Source: JADJPL01 sp040382095
GTDB lineage: Bacteria; Bacteroidota; Bacteroidia; Chitinophagales; Saprospiraceae
DNA: 64,000 nucleotides
Direction of reading: 5' to 3'
Assembly: GCA_040382095.1 (NCBI GenBank)
Contig: JBEIGB010000002.1
Coordinates: 56,464-120,463 of the forward strand
The notes under the pieces are model-generated. The model was not told where the DNA came from and ran no database searches. It saw only the letters and a list, made by a program, of their open reading frames with translations. Shown here piece after piece: positions 35,994 to 44,779 of the stretch. Numbering within the stretch: position 1 is the stretch's first letter; every line of letters starts with the position of its first letter. Made by a program: the position numbers and the translations under genes.

Positions 35994-38900
35994 TTAGACG
36001 GACAGCGCGTAATCCAGGCCGATACGTTCCAGTTGTTTCGTGAATTCGGTATTTGCATTTACTTTCAAATCGGTAGAGCGCATCATCACCTTTGTTTTTG
36101 CACTGCTGTCAATCAGTTCGATCCGGAGTTTATGTGGGCCTCGGTGTTGTTTACAAAGGGCATCCAGTTGATCAATCAGGGATTCGGTGAGGCGCTCGAC
36201 GGGCAATTTGAGGGTAATCGCCTCGGCCAGTTCACGGCCAATCCCATCGAGCAGGCGGATATCGGTGACTTTCAGTTCCAGTTCCTCTTCATTGCGCCAT
36301 CCCTTTTGAAATTTAGTTTTCAGGAAAATAATCATCCCTTCTTCGAGGAGGTGTTTGAATTTTTGATAATCTTCTCCGAAAAGGCGAAATTCGAGCATAC
36401 CGTCATAATCGCTTACCTCAAACGCCCCCCAGCCGTTGCCGTTTTTACTGATTTTGTGGGTAACTTTAGTGACCATACCAGCTAGTTGAATGCTGGGCCT
36501 GTTTTGGTATTCCATCACCTTTCCGATGGGGCAGGAAGTGAAGTGGGCAATTTCCATGCGGTAGTCATCGAGGGGGTGTCCACTGATATAAATACCTGCG
36601 ACTTCTTTTTCTTTATTGAGTTGTACGATGAGCGGCCAGGGTTCGCAGTAGGGTACGGGGGGTTCGGGCAGGTTAATATCCTGGCCCATACTTCCGAATA
36701 GGGACTGGACGGAGGATTGTTTTTCCTGGCGATAGGCGGCGCCATAGCGCAGTGCATGTTCGATCAGGGAATCGTGTTTATCGGTGGGGGCGAAATACTG
36801 GCTCCGCCGGATACCTTCGAATGCGTCGAACGCCCCGCTGAGGGCAAGGCTTTCCAGTACTTTTTTATTGACTGCGCCCATGGGGAGGCGGCGTACGAGG
36901 TCGAAGAAGCTGGAGAAATGGCCATTGGTCTTGCGTTCTTCGAGCAGCTCGGCTACCGGCCCTTCACCGACCCCTTTTAGTGCGGAGAGGCCGAAGCGGA
37001 TATATCCGTCGTTATTTACAGAGAAATCCGATTGGCTTTCGTTGATATCCGGGCCAAAGACCCGCAGGCCCATGCGTCGGCATTCATCGAGGAAGAAAGT
37101 CACATCGGAGATATTGTTTTTGTTGTGGGTAAGTACCGAGGCCATGAATTCAGCGGGGAAATTTGCTTTCAGGTAGGCCGTTTGGAAGGCGAGCAGCGCG
37201 TAGCAGGTAGAATGGGATTTATTGAAGGCATAAGATGCGAAAGCTTCCCAGCTTTTCCAGATTTTTTGCAGGATATCTTCCGGGTGCTTATTTTTTATAC
37301 CACCTTCGATAAATTTGGGGTACATCGCGTCGAGTTCTGCCTTTACTTTTTTCCCCATCGCCTTGCGGAGTTTATCCGCCTGGCCTTTCGTAAAACCGGC
37401 GAGTTTTTGGGAGAGCAGCATCACCTGTTCCTGATAGACGGTCACGCCGTAGGTATCGCGCAGGTATTCTTCCATTTCCGGAAGGTCGAAAGCGATTGGC
37501 TCTCTGCCGTGTTTGCGGGCGATGAAGTTGGGGATGTAGTCCATAGGCCCCGGGCGGTAAAGGGCGTTCATGGCGATAAGGTCTTCGAAGGTCGTGGGGG
37601 CAAGTTCTTTGAGGTTCTTTTGCATCCCCGGGCTTTCATACTGGAAGATCCCGACCGTTTCTCCGCGTTGAAAGAGGAGGAAAGTTTTTTCATCGTCGAG
37701 CGGGATTTCATCCACATCGAGTGCGATGCCATGATTTTCGTGGATCATACGCACTGCGTCTTTGACGATAGTGAGTGTTTTGAGGCCCAGGAAGTCCATT
37801 TTCAGGAGCCCGGCTGCTTCGGCGACGCTATTGTCAAACTGGGTGATCAGCATATCTGACTCTTTGTCCACCTTGACCGGGACATATCTGGCCACTTCTT
37901 CCGGAGTGATGACTACGCCGCAGGCATGGATACCGGTATTCCGCACAGACCCTTCGAGCCTCCGGGCCGTTTGGATCATCTGGCCGATGGGGCCGCTGTT
38001 TTCGGATAGTTGTCTGAACTGATAGGCTTTTTCCAGTTCGTCGGCGTTGAGTTCCTCTTTGAGTTTGGGGTCCACATCGCCTTTTGCGAGGACTTTTACA
38101 AGGCTTGCTTTCAGGTGTGCAGGGAATGTTTTTGTCACTTTATCCACTTCGGAGAGCGGGATATTCATGACGCGGCCAACATCCCGCAGCGAGGACCGGG
38201 CGGCCATGGTACCATAGGTGACGATTTGGGCTACCTGGTTGCGGCCATATTTTTGGAGGACATATTCGATGACCTTTTCACGGCCTTCGTCGTCAAAATC
38301 AATATCAATATCGGGCATAGAGACACGCTCCGGGTTGAGGAAGCGCTCGAAGAGGAGGTCGTATTTGATGGGGTCCACGTTAGTAATCCCGATACAGTAG
38401 GCCACTGCCGATCCGGCGGCCGATCCCCGGCCCGGCCCGACCGAGACCCCCATTTGACGGGCTGTATTGGTAAAATCCTGTACAATCAGGAAATAGCCTG
38501 GATAACCGGATTGTTTGATGACTTCCAGCTCAAAGTTGAGTCGTTCCTCGACATGTGGGGCGATCCGGCCATAGCGTCGCCTTGCCCCTTCGAAGGTGAT
38601 ATGGCGGAGGTACTCATCCTGGGTGGTGAAACCACCGGGCAGGGGAAACGCGGGCAGGAGGACATCCCGGGCAAGGTCGAGGGTTTCGATTTTATCGAGG
38701 ATTTCCATCGTTTGATCCAGGGCCTGTGGCAGGTCGTAGAACAGGAGCTGCATCTGTTCTTTTGTCTTGAAGTAGAAATCCGAGCTGGGAAAACGGAAGC
38801 GGGAAGAATCTTCCAGGTGTGCGCCCGTGTTGATGCACAGCAAGATATCGTGGGGAAGGGCATCGTCTTCTTCCACATAGTGCGCATCATTGGTACAGAT

Positions 38901-39536
38901 TACCCTGAGGTTATACTTTTTGGCCAGTCGGAGCAGTTCCTGGTTGACGTCTTCCTGGCTTTTGCCGGTTCCATCAATATCCTCCATGCCCCGGTGGCGT
39001 TGCAATTCGATATAAAAATCCTCGCCGAAAAGGTCTATCCACCAACGGAGCAGCCCTTCTGCTTCTCCTGGTTTGCCGTGGAGGATAGCCTGGGGAATTT
39101 CGGCGCCTATACAGCAACTGGTGGCAATCAGCCCTTTATGGTACTGAAGCAGAAGGCTTTTGTCAATGCGGGGGAATTTACCGTACAGGCCTTCGATATA
39201 CCCGAGGGAACACAGTTTGGAGAGGTTCTCGTATCCTTCCCGGTTTTTTGCCAGTAAAAGCTGGTGGAAGCGTTGGTCCTGCTCGCCCTTTGCCCTGGAG
39301 AATACCTTGCGGGAACGATCCTGGACGAGATAGAACTCACAGCCGATGATTGGCTTGAGTTGCCTTTTTTTTGCCTCGGCGACAAATTTAAACGCGCCGA
39401 ACATATTCCCGTGATCCGTTAGCGCGACGCCTTTTTGCCCATCGCGTGCAGCTTTCTCCATCATATCGCCGATACTGGAGGCACCGTCAAGCAGCGAGAA
39501 CTGCGTATGGCAATGAAGGTGTACGTACTCCGGCAT
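35994..39536 (-). CDS. dnaE: DNA polymerase III alpha subunit
   Basis: The replicative polymerase, 1180 residues. The N-terminal PHP domain starts VHLHCHTQFSLLDG; the polymerase catalytic aspartates are in MPDIDIDFDDEGRE (about 405-415); helix-hairpin-helix segments (GLSALKGVGEG) and an OB-fold (IQLAGMVTKVTHK) lie towards the C-terminus. The frame is open to 39587, but Met at 39536 puts the PHP motif at the usual position and avoids overlap with the upstream acyl-carrier-like gene, which ends at 39553. Confidence 0.97.
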   Translation of the reverse strand: MPEYVHLHCHTQFSLLDGASSIGDMMEKAARDGQKGVALTDHGNMFGAFKFVAEAKKRQLKPIIGCEFYLVQDRSRKVFSRAKGEQDQRFHQLLLAKNREGYENLSKLCSLGYIEGLYGKFPRIDKSLLLQYHKGLIATSCCIGAEIPQAILHGKPGEAEGLLRWWIDLFGEDFYIELQRHRGMEDIDGTGKSQEDVNQELLRLAKKYNLRVICTNDAHYVEEDDALPHDILLCINTGAHLEDSSRFRFPSSDFYFKTKEQMQLLFYDLPQALDQTMEILDKIETLDLARDVLLPAFPLPGGFTTQDEYLRHITFEGARRRYGRIAPHVEERLNFELEVIKQSGYPGYFLIVQDFTNTARQMGVSVGPGRGSAAGSAVAYCIGITNVDPIKYDLLFERFLNPERVSMPDIDIDFDDEGREKVIEYVLQKYGRNQVAQIVTYGTMAARSSLRDVGRVMNIPLSEVDKVTKTFPAHLKASLVKVLAKGDVDPKLKEELNADELEKAYQFRQLSENSGPIGQMIQTARRLEGSVRNTGIHACGVVITPEEVARYVPVKVDKESDMLITQFDNSVAEAAGLLKMDFLGLKTLTIVKDAVRMIHENHGIALDVDEIPLDDEKTFLLFQRGETVGIFQYESPGMQKNLKELAPTTFEDLIAMNALYRPGPMDYIPNFIARKHGREPIAFDLPEMEEYLRDTYGVTVYQEQVMLLSQKLAGFTKGQADKLRKAMGKKVKAELDAMYPKFIEGGIKNKHPEDILQKIWKSWEAFASYAFNKSHSTCYALLAFQTAYLKANFPAEFMASVLTHNKNNISDVTFFLDECRRMGLRVFGPDINESQSDFSVNNDGYIRFGLSALKGVGEGPVAELLEERKTNGHFSSFFDLVRRLPMGAVNKKVLESLALSGAFDAFEGIRRSQYFAPTDKHDSLIEHALRYGAAYRQEKQSSVQSLFGSMGQDINLPEPPVPYCEPWPLIVQLNKEKEVAGIYISGHPLDDYRMEIAHFTSCPIGKVMEYQNRPSIQLAGMVTKVTHKISKNGNGWGAFEVSDYDGMLEFRLFGEDYQKFKHLLEEGMIIFLKTKFQKGWRNEEELELKVTDIRLLDGIGRELAEAITLKLPVERLTESLIDQLDALCKQHRGPHKLRIELIDSSAKTKVMMRSTDLKVNANTEFTKQLERIGLDYALSV

Positions 39537-39552
39537 AATCAGATCAATCGGC

Positions 39553-39807
39553 TTAGGCAACTTTAATTTGTAAAAAATGGCTGGCATCCCGCACAGTCTC
39601 GATACTGGCGACCTCTTCCTGGCTCAGATAAATACCCAGGCGGTTTTCCAGATCGGCAATCAACAATTCCCGGTCGAGTTGATCCAGGTGCAGGTCGTCT
39701 GCGAAATCCGTATTAGGGTTGATACGGGACACCGGAATGTGCAGGGACCAGGAAATCATTTCGATAATCCGATCTGTTGAAGGGAATTTTTTTGTTGTTG
39801 CAACCAT
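39553..39807 (-). CDS. acyl-carrier-protein-like protein lacking the phosphopantetheine serine
   Basis: An acidic helical protein of 84 residues with the ACP layout: helix I RIIEMISWSLHIPVSRI, loop NPNTDFADDLHLDQLD, helix II RELLIADLENRLGIYLS and ETVRDASHFL at the end. In true ACPs the loop ends DSL, and the Ser carries 4'-phosphopantetheine. Here the DNA reads Asp42-Gln43-Leu44-Asp45, so the serine is absent. It lies 16 bases upstream of dnaE and is probably co-transcribed with it. A structural or regulatory role, rather than acyl transfer, is inferred. Confidence 0.8.
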   Translation of the reverse strand: MVATTKKFPSTDRIIEMISWSLHIPVSRINPNTDFADDLHLDQLDRELLIADLENRLGIYLSQEEVASIETVRDASHFLQIKVA

Positions 39808-40149
39808 AAATCAAAGGGTTAGAGATCAATTTTTCAACTTCTCATTTTTAGAACGTAGAAATATCCGATAGGTTGCCCGGCATCGGGTTTATTTAAGGTT
39901 TCTTTAACGTGTCCTTGCGCCCGACTCCGTATTCAGGTCAACAGCAACCCGGCGATACAGGTGCTTCGATACCGCACAGTTACCGAAACAGCCTTATCGC
40001 GATGAGTCCGGCACATAGGGTAAATGGCCGATCTTTAAGGAAATACAGCGGCGCCACGAGACCCCAAAAGGCACAGTGTAGGCGAAAAAGAGCCGCTTTT
40101 ACCGCATGGCAATTTTACCACAACAAATTTAATGCATAAAATAAAATAT
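39808..40149. other. intergenic region with dispersed repeat
   Basis: No gene is supported. The region holds repeat copy 2 at 40054-40086, which matches 3097-3129. Its right side becomes strongly A/T-rich and leads into the promoter of the antirepressor-like gene. Confidence 0.5.
40054..40086. repeat. dispersed intergenic repeat, copy 2 (partner at 3097-3129)
   Basis: CCACGAGACC...TAGGCGAA is identical to the copy at 3097-3129 at 28 of 33 positions. The same order of flanking motifs (GGAAATACAGC before; AGAGCCGCTTTT and CATGG after) suggests that the true unit is longer, about 80-100 bp, and diverged. Confidence 0.6.
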
Positions 40150-40194
40150 TTTGTTTAAAACGATTTGTTTTTTTAAACAAAAAATATATCTTTG
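40150..40194 (+). promoter_or_regulatory. promoter with overlapping inverted-repeat operator candidate
   Basis: TTTG (40164-40167), 19 bases, then TATCTTTG (40187-40194) is an excellent Bacteroidota promoter. A perfect 10-bp inverted repeat, TTTGTTTAAA (40150-40159) and TTTAAACAAA (40172-40181), brackets the -33 element and is a natural operator candidate. The promoter excludes the ATG at 40192 as the start of the next gene. Confidence 0.7.
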
Positions 40195-40215
40195 TGTAAA
40201 ACAAAAAAACAAGTT

Positions 40216-41016
40216 ATGGAACTGGAAGTATTGATCAGCAATAAAGGGACCAGGGTAGTAAAGGCGACCCAATTGTTTCAGTTATTGGGATTACCGGTCC
40301 AGCACTATGGGGTAATGGTGCGCCGTTGGCTCAAAGACGTATATGCTTTCCGGGAAGGCATCCGCCGCCCGGTAGTGATGAAGGACTACGCACCCCGGCG
40401 GCAACAGGGAGGGGGACAATTCATAGAGGACTTCTACTTGTCTGTCGAGTTGGCCAAGCTGATTGCTTTGCATTCGAAGAGCCGGGATAAGCTGGGTATT
40501 TCTCGTCGCCTCCAGGAGTACGAAGCGGAAGAGGGGGTACAGCATTCTTTTTCACAAGAAGCGATGTCTGCACTTTTGGAGCTTACGCGCGCGATGTGCC
40601 TCCGGTCTTGCCAGGAAGCAGCGGAGCAGCGGCACCTCCGGATGTTCAAATTGCGGAACGGGGGCTCTGCAGCCAACTGGTGGCGGTACCGGGCACACTT
40701 ACTGGGCTATTCCACCGACGGTATGCGCACACAATTTCAGGAGTCAACAGGTACAGATGCGAAGGGCAAAAACCAGCGACAGATGCTGCTGGTTTTAGAT
40801 CCCTACGAGCTGATACGCACAGGGGTAATAGACCATTATATGTCGCTCGGCAAAAACAGGGAATTCGTCCGGAATATGGGGGACCTCGCAAAGACCCTTG
40901 CCCGAGAAATGAAGCTTGGGGTATTCGACGACTGCCAGGCGGGGAATATCTTTGCCCCTGAAATCAGCGGGGAATTCATCCAGCAGCTCAATAGCCTGCA
41001 GATGGAGCGGGCTTGA
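40216..41016 (+). CDS. antirepressor-like (AntA/BRO-type) DNA-binding-type protein
   Basis: A protein of 266 residues. The N-terminal about 95 residues (VVKATQLFQLLGLPVQHYGVMVRRWL..., GGGQFIEDFYLSVELAKLIALHSKSRDKLGISRRL) follow the AntA antirepressor pattern: VxARxLxxxLG, a W[IL]xR-like segment, then YxLSxExAKxxAMxxxxxxGxxxRRYL. The C-terminal part (LDPYELIRTGVIDHYMSLGK...) is not recognised. Met at 40216 is chosen because the upstream ATG lies within the -7 element. No phage structural, integrase or lysis genes are nearby. AntA similarity is by pattern only. Confidence 0.6.
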   Translation: MELEVLISNKGTRVVKATQLFQLLGLPVQHYGVMVRRWLKDVYAFREGIRRPVVMKDYAPRRQQGGGQFIEDFYLSVELAKLIALHSKSRDKLGISRRLQEYEAEEGVQHSFSQEAMSALLELTRAMCLRSCQEAAEQRHLRMFKLRNGGSAANWWRYRAHLLGYSTDGMRTQFQESTGTDAKGKNQRQMLLVLDPYELIRTGVIDHYMSLGKNREFVRNMGDLAKTLAREMKLGVFDDCQAGNIFAPEISGEFIQQLNSLQMERA

Positions 41017-41028
41017 CCAATACAACCC

Positions 41029-41127
41029 CGTCAAATGGCTTATTCCCCCCCTTACTGCCACGGTAAACGACATGAAGAATGCAACATAGCCTGGCATCGT
41101 CAAATGGCTTATTCCCCCCTTACTGCC
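41029..41127. repeat. direct repeat of about 30 bp, two copies 69 bp apart
   Basis: CGTCAAATGGCTTATTCCCC...TTACTGCC occurs at 41029-41059 and again at 41098-41127, the second copy with one C fewer. They lie just after the antirepressor-like gene and before the GHL10 gene. The function is unclear; a duplicated regulatory or recombination site is possible. Confidence 0.7.
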
Positions 41128-41166
41128 TAAAAGCATCAAAGCAGACACCGAATTTCTGCGTGCAGG

Positions 41167-41198
41167 TTGCCTGGGTAGGTAAAAAACCTATATCTTTC
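41167..41198 (+). promoter_or_regulatory. probable promoter of the GHL10-arg operon
   Basis: TTG (41167-41169), 21 bases, then TATCTTTC (41191-41198) is one base off the TANNTTTG consensus. It lies 18 bases before the first ATG of the next gene. Confidence 0.45.
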
Positions 41199-41215
41199 GC
41201 GGAAATTATCCGGAA

Positions 41216-42760
41216 ATGTGCCGAATTAGTATCATGGGTTGTTTCTTTTTGCTGCTTGGTGTGCCCATCAAAATAGACGCACAAGTCCAGGCAGGCCCTA
41301 AGCGCGAGCTGCGCGGGGTGTGGGTGGCGTCTGTGGCAAATATTGATTACCCCGTCCGGCCAACTACAGATACCGCTTCCCTGAAACGGGAATGGACAGC
41401 GTTGCTGGATAATTTTGAACGCGCAGGCCTCAACACGGTGATCGTTCAGGTGCGCCCTGCCGCAGATGCACTTTACCCTTCCGCACTGGCCCCCTGGTCA
41501 AAATATCTGACGGGACAGCAGGGCAACGCACCGCTTGGCGGCTGGGATCCCCTGGGCTTCATGATCGAAACGGCGCACAGACGCAATTTTGAATTCCACG
41601 CATGGCTCAATCCTTATCGCGCAACGAACGATCTCGATACGGCCGGCCTCTCCCCTGACCATTTGTTCAATACGCACCGCGACTGGATCCTTAAGTACGG
41701 CTCCAAATTTTACCTTAACCCCTCCCTCCCTGAAGTGCGCGCACATCTCGTAGAAGTCGTAGAAGAGCTTATCAAACGTTATCCGCTGGATGCCATTCAC
41801 ATGGACGACTACTTCTACCCTTACCGGATCACAGGAGAAGATTTTCCGGATGCTGCCGACTTCGCACGCCTCGGCGCAGGCTTTGCCAACGTGGATGATT
41901 GGCGCCGACACAATGTGGACACCCTGATAGAGACCCTGCACACCCGTATAAAAAACTTACGGCCAACAGTGGAATTTGGGATCAGCCCTTTCAGTGTCTG
42001 GCGCAACCAGGATAAAGACCCGGAGGGCTCCCCTACCCGCGCCGGCCAAACCAACTACGACGACTTGTTCGCCGATATCCGAAAGTGGCTGAGAAAGGGC
42101 TGGATTGACTATGTCGCACCTCAGCTTTATTTCCATATCGGCTTTGAACTGGTGGATTATGAAAAAACGCTGAAATGGTGGTACGATAATGCCAACGGGG
42201 CAAAGCTCTATATTGGTATGGCAGCTTATCGGGTAGGTTCTGACCGTTACCCCGAATGGCTGGAGCCAGACCAAATCCCCCGTCAGCTCCGGATTAACCG
42301 GGCTATCGACAAAGTACACGGACATATATTTTTCAGCGCCAAACAATTACTCAAAAACCCTCTGGGGCTGACCGATTCCCTCAGCAATGCTTATTTCGCT
42401 GCCCCCGCACTGCTGCCGCTGCGCAAAGGGCACTCACTGGAGCCACTGCGCCCACCCGTGCTGAAAACAGTACACAAAACGAAAGTGGGCATGGAATTGG
42501 TTTGGAAGAATACAATACCTGCAGCGTCGCCAGGCTACTGGGTGGTTTACCGCTTCCCGGAAGGAGTTGGCCCGGATATCGCCAGGCCGGGCAGCATCCT
42601 GCATATTATCCCCGCAAGCCGGCCTCATGGGAAAGTTACCTTCCTGGATGTGCATGGGGAGAAAGGCAAACGATATCATTACCTGCTTACCAGCCTGGAC
42701 AAGTATTATACCGAAAGCTCACCTTCCAATATCGTCAAAAGTAAGCGATTTTCGAAATGA
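41216..42760 (+). CDS. family 10-like glycosyl hydrolase (GHL10/DUF187), exported
   Basis: A protein of 514 residues with a signal peptide (to about 23, VPIKIDAQ) and a TIM-barrel GHL10 domain starting KRELRGVWVASVANIDYP, with VIVQVRPAADALYPS, FHAWLNPYRA and IHMDDYFYPY carrying likely acidic catalytic residues. The C-terminal about 90 residues look like a fibronectin-type beta domain. Proposed substrates for GHL10 are cell-wall glycans, but activities are mostly unproven. Met7 (41234) is an alternative start. It overlaps argB by four bases (ATGA). Confidence 0.88.
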   Translation: MCRISIMGCFFLLLGVPIKIDAQVQAGPKRELRGVWVASVANIDYPVRPTTDTASLKREWTALLDNFERAGLNTVIVQVRPAADALYPSALAPWSKYLTGQQGNAPLGGWDPLGFMIETAHRRNFEFHAWLNPYRATNDLDTAGLSPDHLFNTHRDWILKYGSKFYLNPSLPEVRAHLVEVVEELIKRYPLDAIHMDDYFYPYRITGEDFPDAADFARLGAGFANVDDWRRHNVDTLIETLHTRIKNLRPTVEFGISPFSVWRNQDKDPEGSPTRAGQTNYDDLFADIRKWLRKGWIDYVAPQLYFHIGFELVDYEKTLKWWYDNANGAKLYIGMAAYRVGSDRYPEWLEPDQIPRQLRINRAIDKVHGHIFFSAKQLLKNPLGLTDSLSNAYFAAPALLPLRKGHSLEPLRPPVLKTVHKTKVGMELVWKNTIPAASPGYWVVYRFPEGVGPDIARPGSILHIIPASRPHGKVTFLDVHGEKGKRYHYLLTSLDKYYTESSPSNIVKSKRFSK

Positions 42761-43554
42761 TGAATAAATTACCGCTCCATATTGTTAAAATCGGCGGCAA
42801 AGTAGTGGATGACGAAACCATGCTGACCCGGTTCCTCGACCACTTCGCAAAGCTCCCGGGCCGAAAGGCGCTGGTGCACGGCGGAGGTAAAGGGGCTACG
42901 GAGCTCAGCACAAAACTCGGGATTCCTACCCGTATGGTGGAAGGCCGCCGCATCACCGATGATGCAACCCTGGAAATTGCCGTGATGGTATATGCCGGTT
43001 GGTTCAATAAGCGGGTAGTAGCACTTTTACAAGCCAGGGGGTGTAATGCCACCGGCCTCAGCGGTGCCGATGGCAACTTGATCCGGGCTGTAAAGCGCCC
43101 TGTACAGACAACAGACTACGGCTGGGTAGGGGACATCGAATCGGTCTGCGCAGCAGGTATCCATCAGTTACTGGAAGCTGGTTTTGTACCAGTCTTTTGT
43201 GCAATTACCCACGATGGCCGGGGACAGCTCCTCAATACCAATGCCGATACGATAGCTGCTTCCCTGGCAACGGCCATGGTACCGCTTTATGCAACAGAAC
43301 TGTCCTTTTTCTTCGAAAAAAACGGGGTCCTGACAGATCCAACCGGAGATCAGGGGCTTATCCCCGAACTAACACCGCAAACTTACCAGATGTACCGCGG
43401 GCAGGGTGCGATCCATACAGGAATGGTTCCCAAACTCGATAATGCGTTCGCTGCGGTTCAGTCCGGGGTAGAAAAGGTTCGTATTTGCGGCCCTGATACT
43501 TTCACCGAAGGGGGCGGTACGCTCATTGTCAGGCCACACCCGGTTCAACCGTAG
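42757..43554 (+). CDS. argB: acetylglutamate kinase (or N-succinylglutamate kinase)
   Basis: An amino-acid kinase of 265 residues that phosphorylates N-acylglutamate in arginine synthesis. Motifs are IVKIGGKVVDDE, LVHGGGKGATELS (phosphate loop), GLSGADGNLI and the C-terminal GMVPKLDNAFAAVQSGVEKVRI. Some Bacteroidota use N-succinyl instead of N-acetyl intermediates; the sequence alone does not decide. It overlaps the GHL10 gene and is 3 bases before argE. Confidence 0.94.
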   Translation: MMNKLPLHIVKIGGKVVDDETMLTRFLDHFAKLPGRKALVHGGGKGATELSTKLGIPTRMVEGRRITDDATLEIAVMVYAGWFNKRVVALLQARGCNATGLSGADGNLIRAVKRPVQTTDYGWVGDIESVCAAGIHQLLEAGFVPVFCAITHDGRGQLLNTNADTIAASLATAMVPLYATELSFFFEKNGVLTDPTGDQGLIPELTPQTYQMYRGQGAIHTGMVPKLDNAFAAVQSGVEKVRICGPDTFTEGGGTLIVRPHPVQP

Positions 43555-43557
43555 GTT

Positions 43558-44685
43558 ATGGGGAAAACAGATGCCGATACCCGCCGTATCGCGGAAACAG
43601 CCGTAGAATGGTTGTGTTCTTTAATTTCAATACCTTCTTTCTCGCGGGAAGAAAGCAACACTGCTACCTTGCTGGAAGAATGCCTACAAAAAGCAGGTGT
43701 AGCCACTTTCCGCTCCGGAAACAACGTATTTGCACGCAGCGAGGCCTGGTCGCCGGATAAGCCCGTACTCTTGCTGAATTCCCACCACGACACTGTCAGA
43801 CCGGTTGCCGGCTGGACGCGCGATCCATTTAACCCTGTGCGCGAGGACGGCAGGCTCTATGGACTGGGGAGCAACGATGCCGGTGGATGCCTGGTGGCGC
43901 TCATGGCGGTGTTCCTGCAGTTACAGGGGGAAGCCGACCTTCCGGTCAACCTCATCTTCGCCGCATCTGCCGAGGAAGAGGTTTCCGGGGCGAATGGTAT
44001 TGCCGCCCTACTGCCTGCTTTAGGGCATATTGATGCCGCTATTGTCGGCGAGCCGACACGTATGCAAATGGCTGTAGCCGAAAAAGGCCTGCTGGTAATA
44101 GATGCAACGGCAACCGGACAGGCCGGGCATGCGGCTCGCGAGGAAGGAATCAATGCAATCTATGAAGCGATGACCGATATTCTTTTTCTGCGTGATCACG
44201 CGCCTGAACGGGTCTCCCCACTACTGGGAAAGGTAAAGTGTACCGTCACACAAATCAATGCCGGGACACAGCACAATGTCATCCCAGACCGCTGTACCTT
44301 CGTGATAGATGTCCGTACCAACGAACTATACAGCAATGAAGCGATTCTACAGTGGCTACAGCAGCATCTTCGGTCCGAGTTGAAGCCGAGATCTTTGCGC
44401 CTGAACGCTTCGGGGATTGCCCTCGACCATCCCCTCGTGGAAAGTGGCCGGCGGCTGGGACTGTCGTGGTTCGGATCCCCAACGTTGTCCGATCAGGCCC
44501 TCATGACTTTTCCCTCGGTCAAGATCGGGTGCGGTGATTCCGCCCGCTCCCACACTGCCGATGAATATATTGAAGTGGCGGAAATCGAAGATGCCATAAA
44601 TAAATATACTGCACTGATCAAAGGGATAGAATGGACAGGTAAAGTGCAGGATCCGGCAGCGCACTATATTCCTGTACCCAATTAA
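43558..44685 (+). CDS. argE: M20 N-acylornithine/N-acylcitrulline deacetylase
   Basis: A protein of 375 residues that removes the N-acyl group in arginine synthesis. The di-zinc site is visible as LNSHHDTVRP, YGLGSNDAGGC and SAEEEVSG (catalytic Glu-Glu), with the lid domain around QAGHAAREEGINAI and the last ligand region GCGDSARSHTADEYIE. In Bacteroidota that use acetylornithine carbamoyltransferase, the substrate is acetylcitrulline. Third gene of the GHL10-argB-argE-argH run. Confidence 0.9.
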   Translation: MGKTDADTRRIAETAVEWLCSLISIPSFSREESNTATLLEECLQKAGVATFRSGNNVFARSEAWSPDKPVLLLNSHHDTVRPVAGWTRDPFNPVREDGRLYGLGSNDAGGCLVALMAVFLQLQGEADLPVNLIFAASAEEEVSGANGIAALLPALGHIDAAIVGEPTRMQMAVAEKGLLVIDATATGQAGHAAREEGINAIYEAMTDILFLRDHAPERVSPLLGKVKCTVTQINAGTQHNVIPDRCTFVIDVRTNELYSNEAILQWLQQHLRSELKPRSLRLNASGIALDHPLVESGRRLGLSWFGSPTLSDQALMTFPSVKIGCGDSARSHTADEYIEVAEIEDAINKYTALIKGIEWTGKVQDPAAHYIPVPN

Positions 44686-44687
44686 GT

Positions 44688-44760
44688 GGCTTGTTGCAGG
44701 GGGATTATCGCAGGTCAGAAAAGTCCCTGTTCCCCACGGCACCGACCCTCGCAACAAGCC
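44688..44760. repeat. TTGTTGC-type hairpin between argE and argH
   Basis: GGCTTGTTGC (44688-44697) pairs perfectly with GCAACAAGCC (44751-44760). The interior GGGGATTATCGCAGGTCAGAAAA resembles pieces near 25.2 kb and 13121. It begins 2 bases after the argE stop and ends 19 bases before argH, so it could reduce or uncouple argH expression within the operon. Confidence 0.65.
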
Positions 44761-44779
44761 TGATCTGTTGAAAAATATA

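Noticed and set aside
38010..39257. 415-codon plus-strand ORF
   Set aside because: Antisense to dnaE; long shadows are frequent in this window and the translation has no recognisable domain.
40216..41016. Prophage or phage remnant around the antirepressor-like gene
   Set aside because: No integrase, terminase, structural or lysis gene and no attachment-site duplication is visible; neighbours are housekeeping genes.
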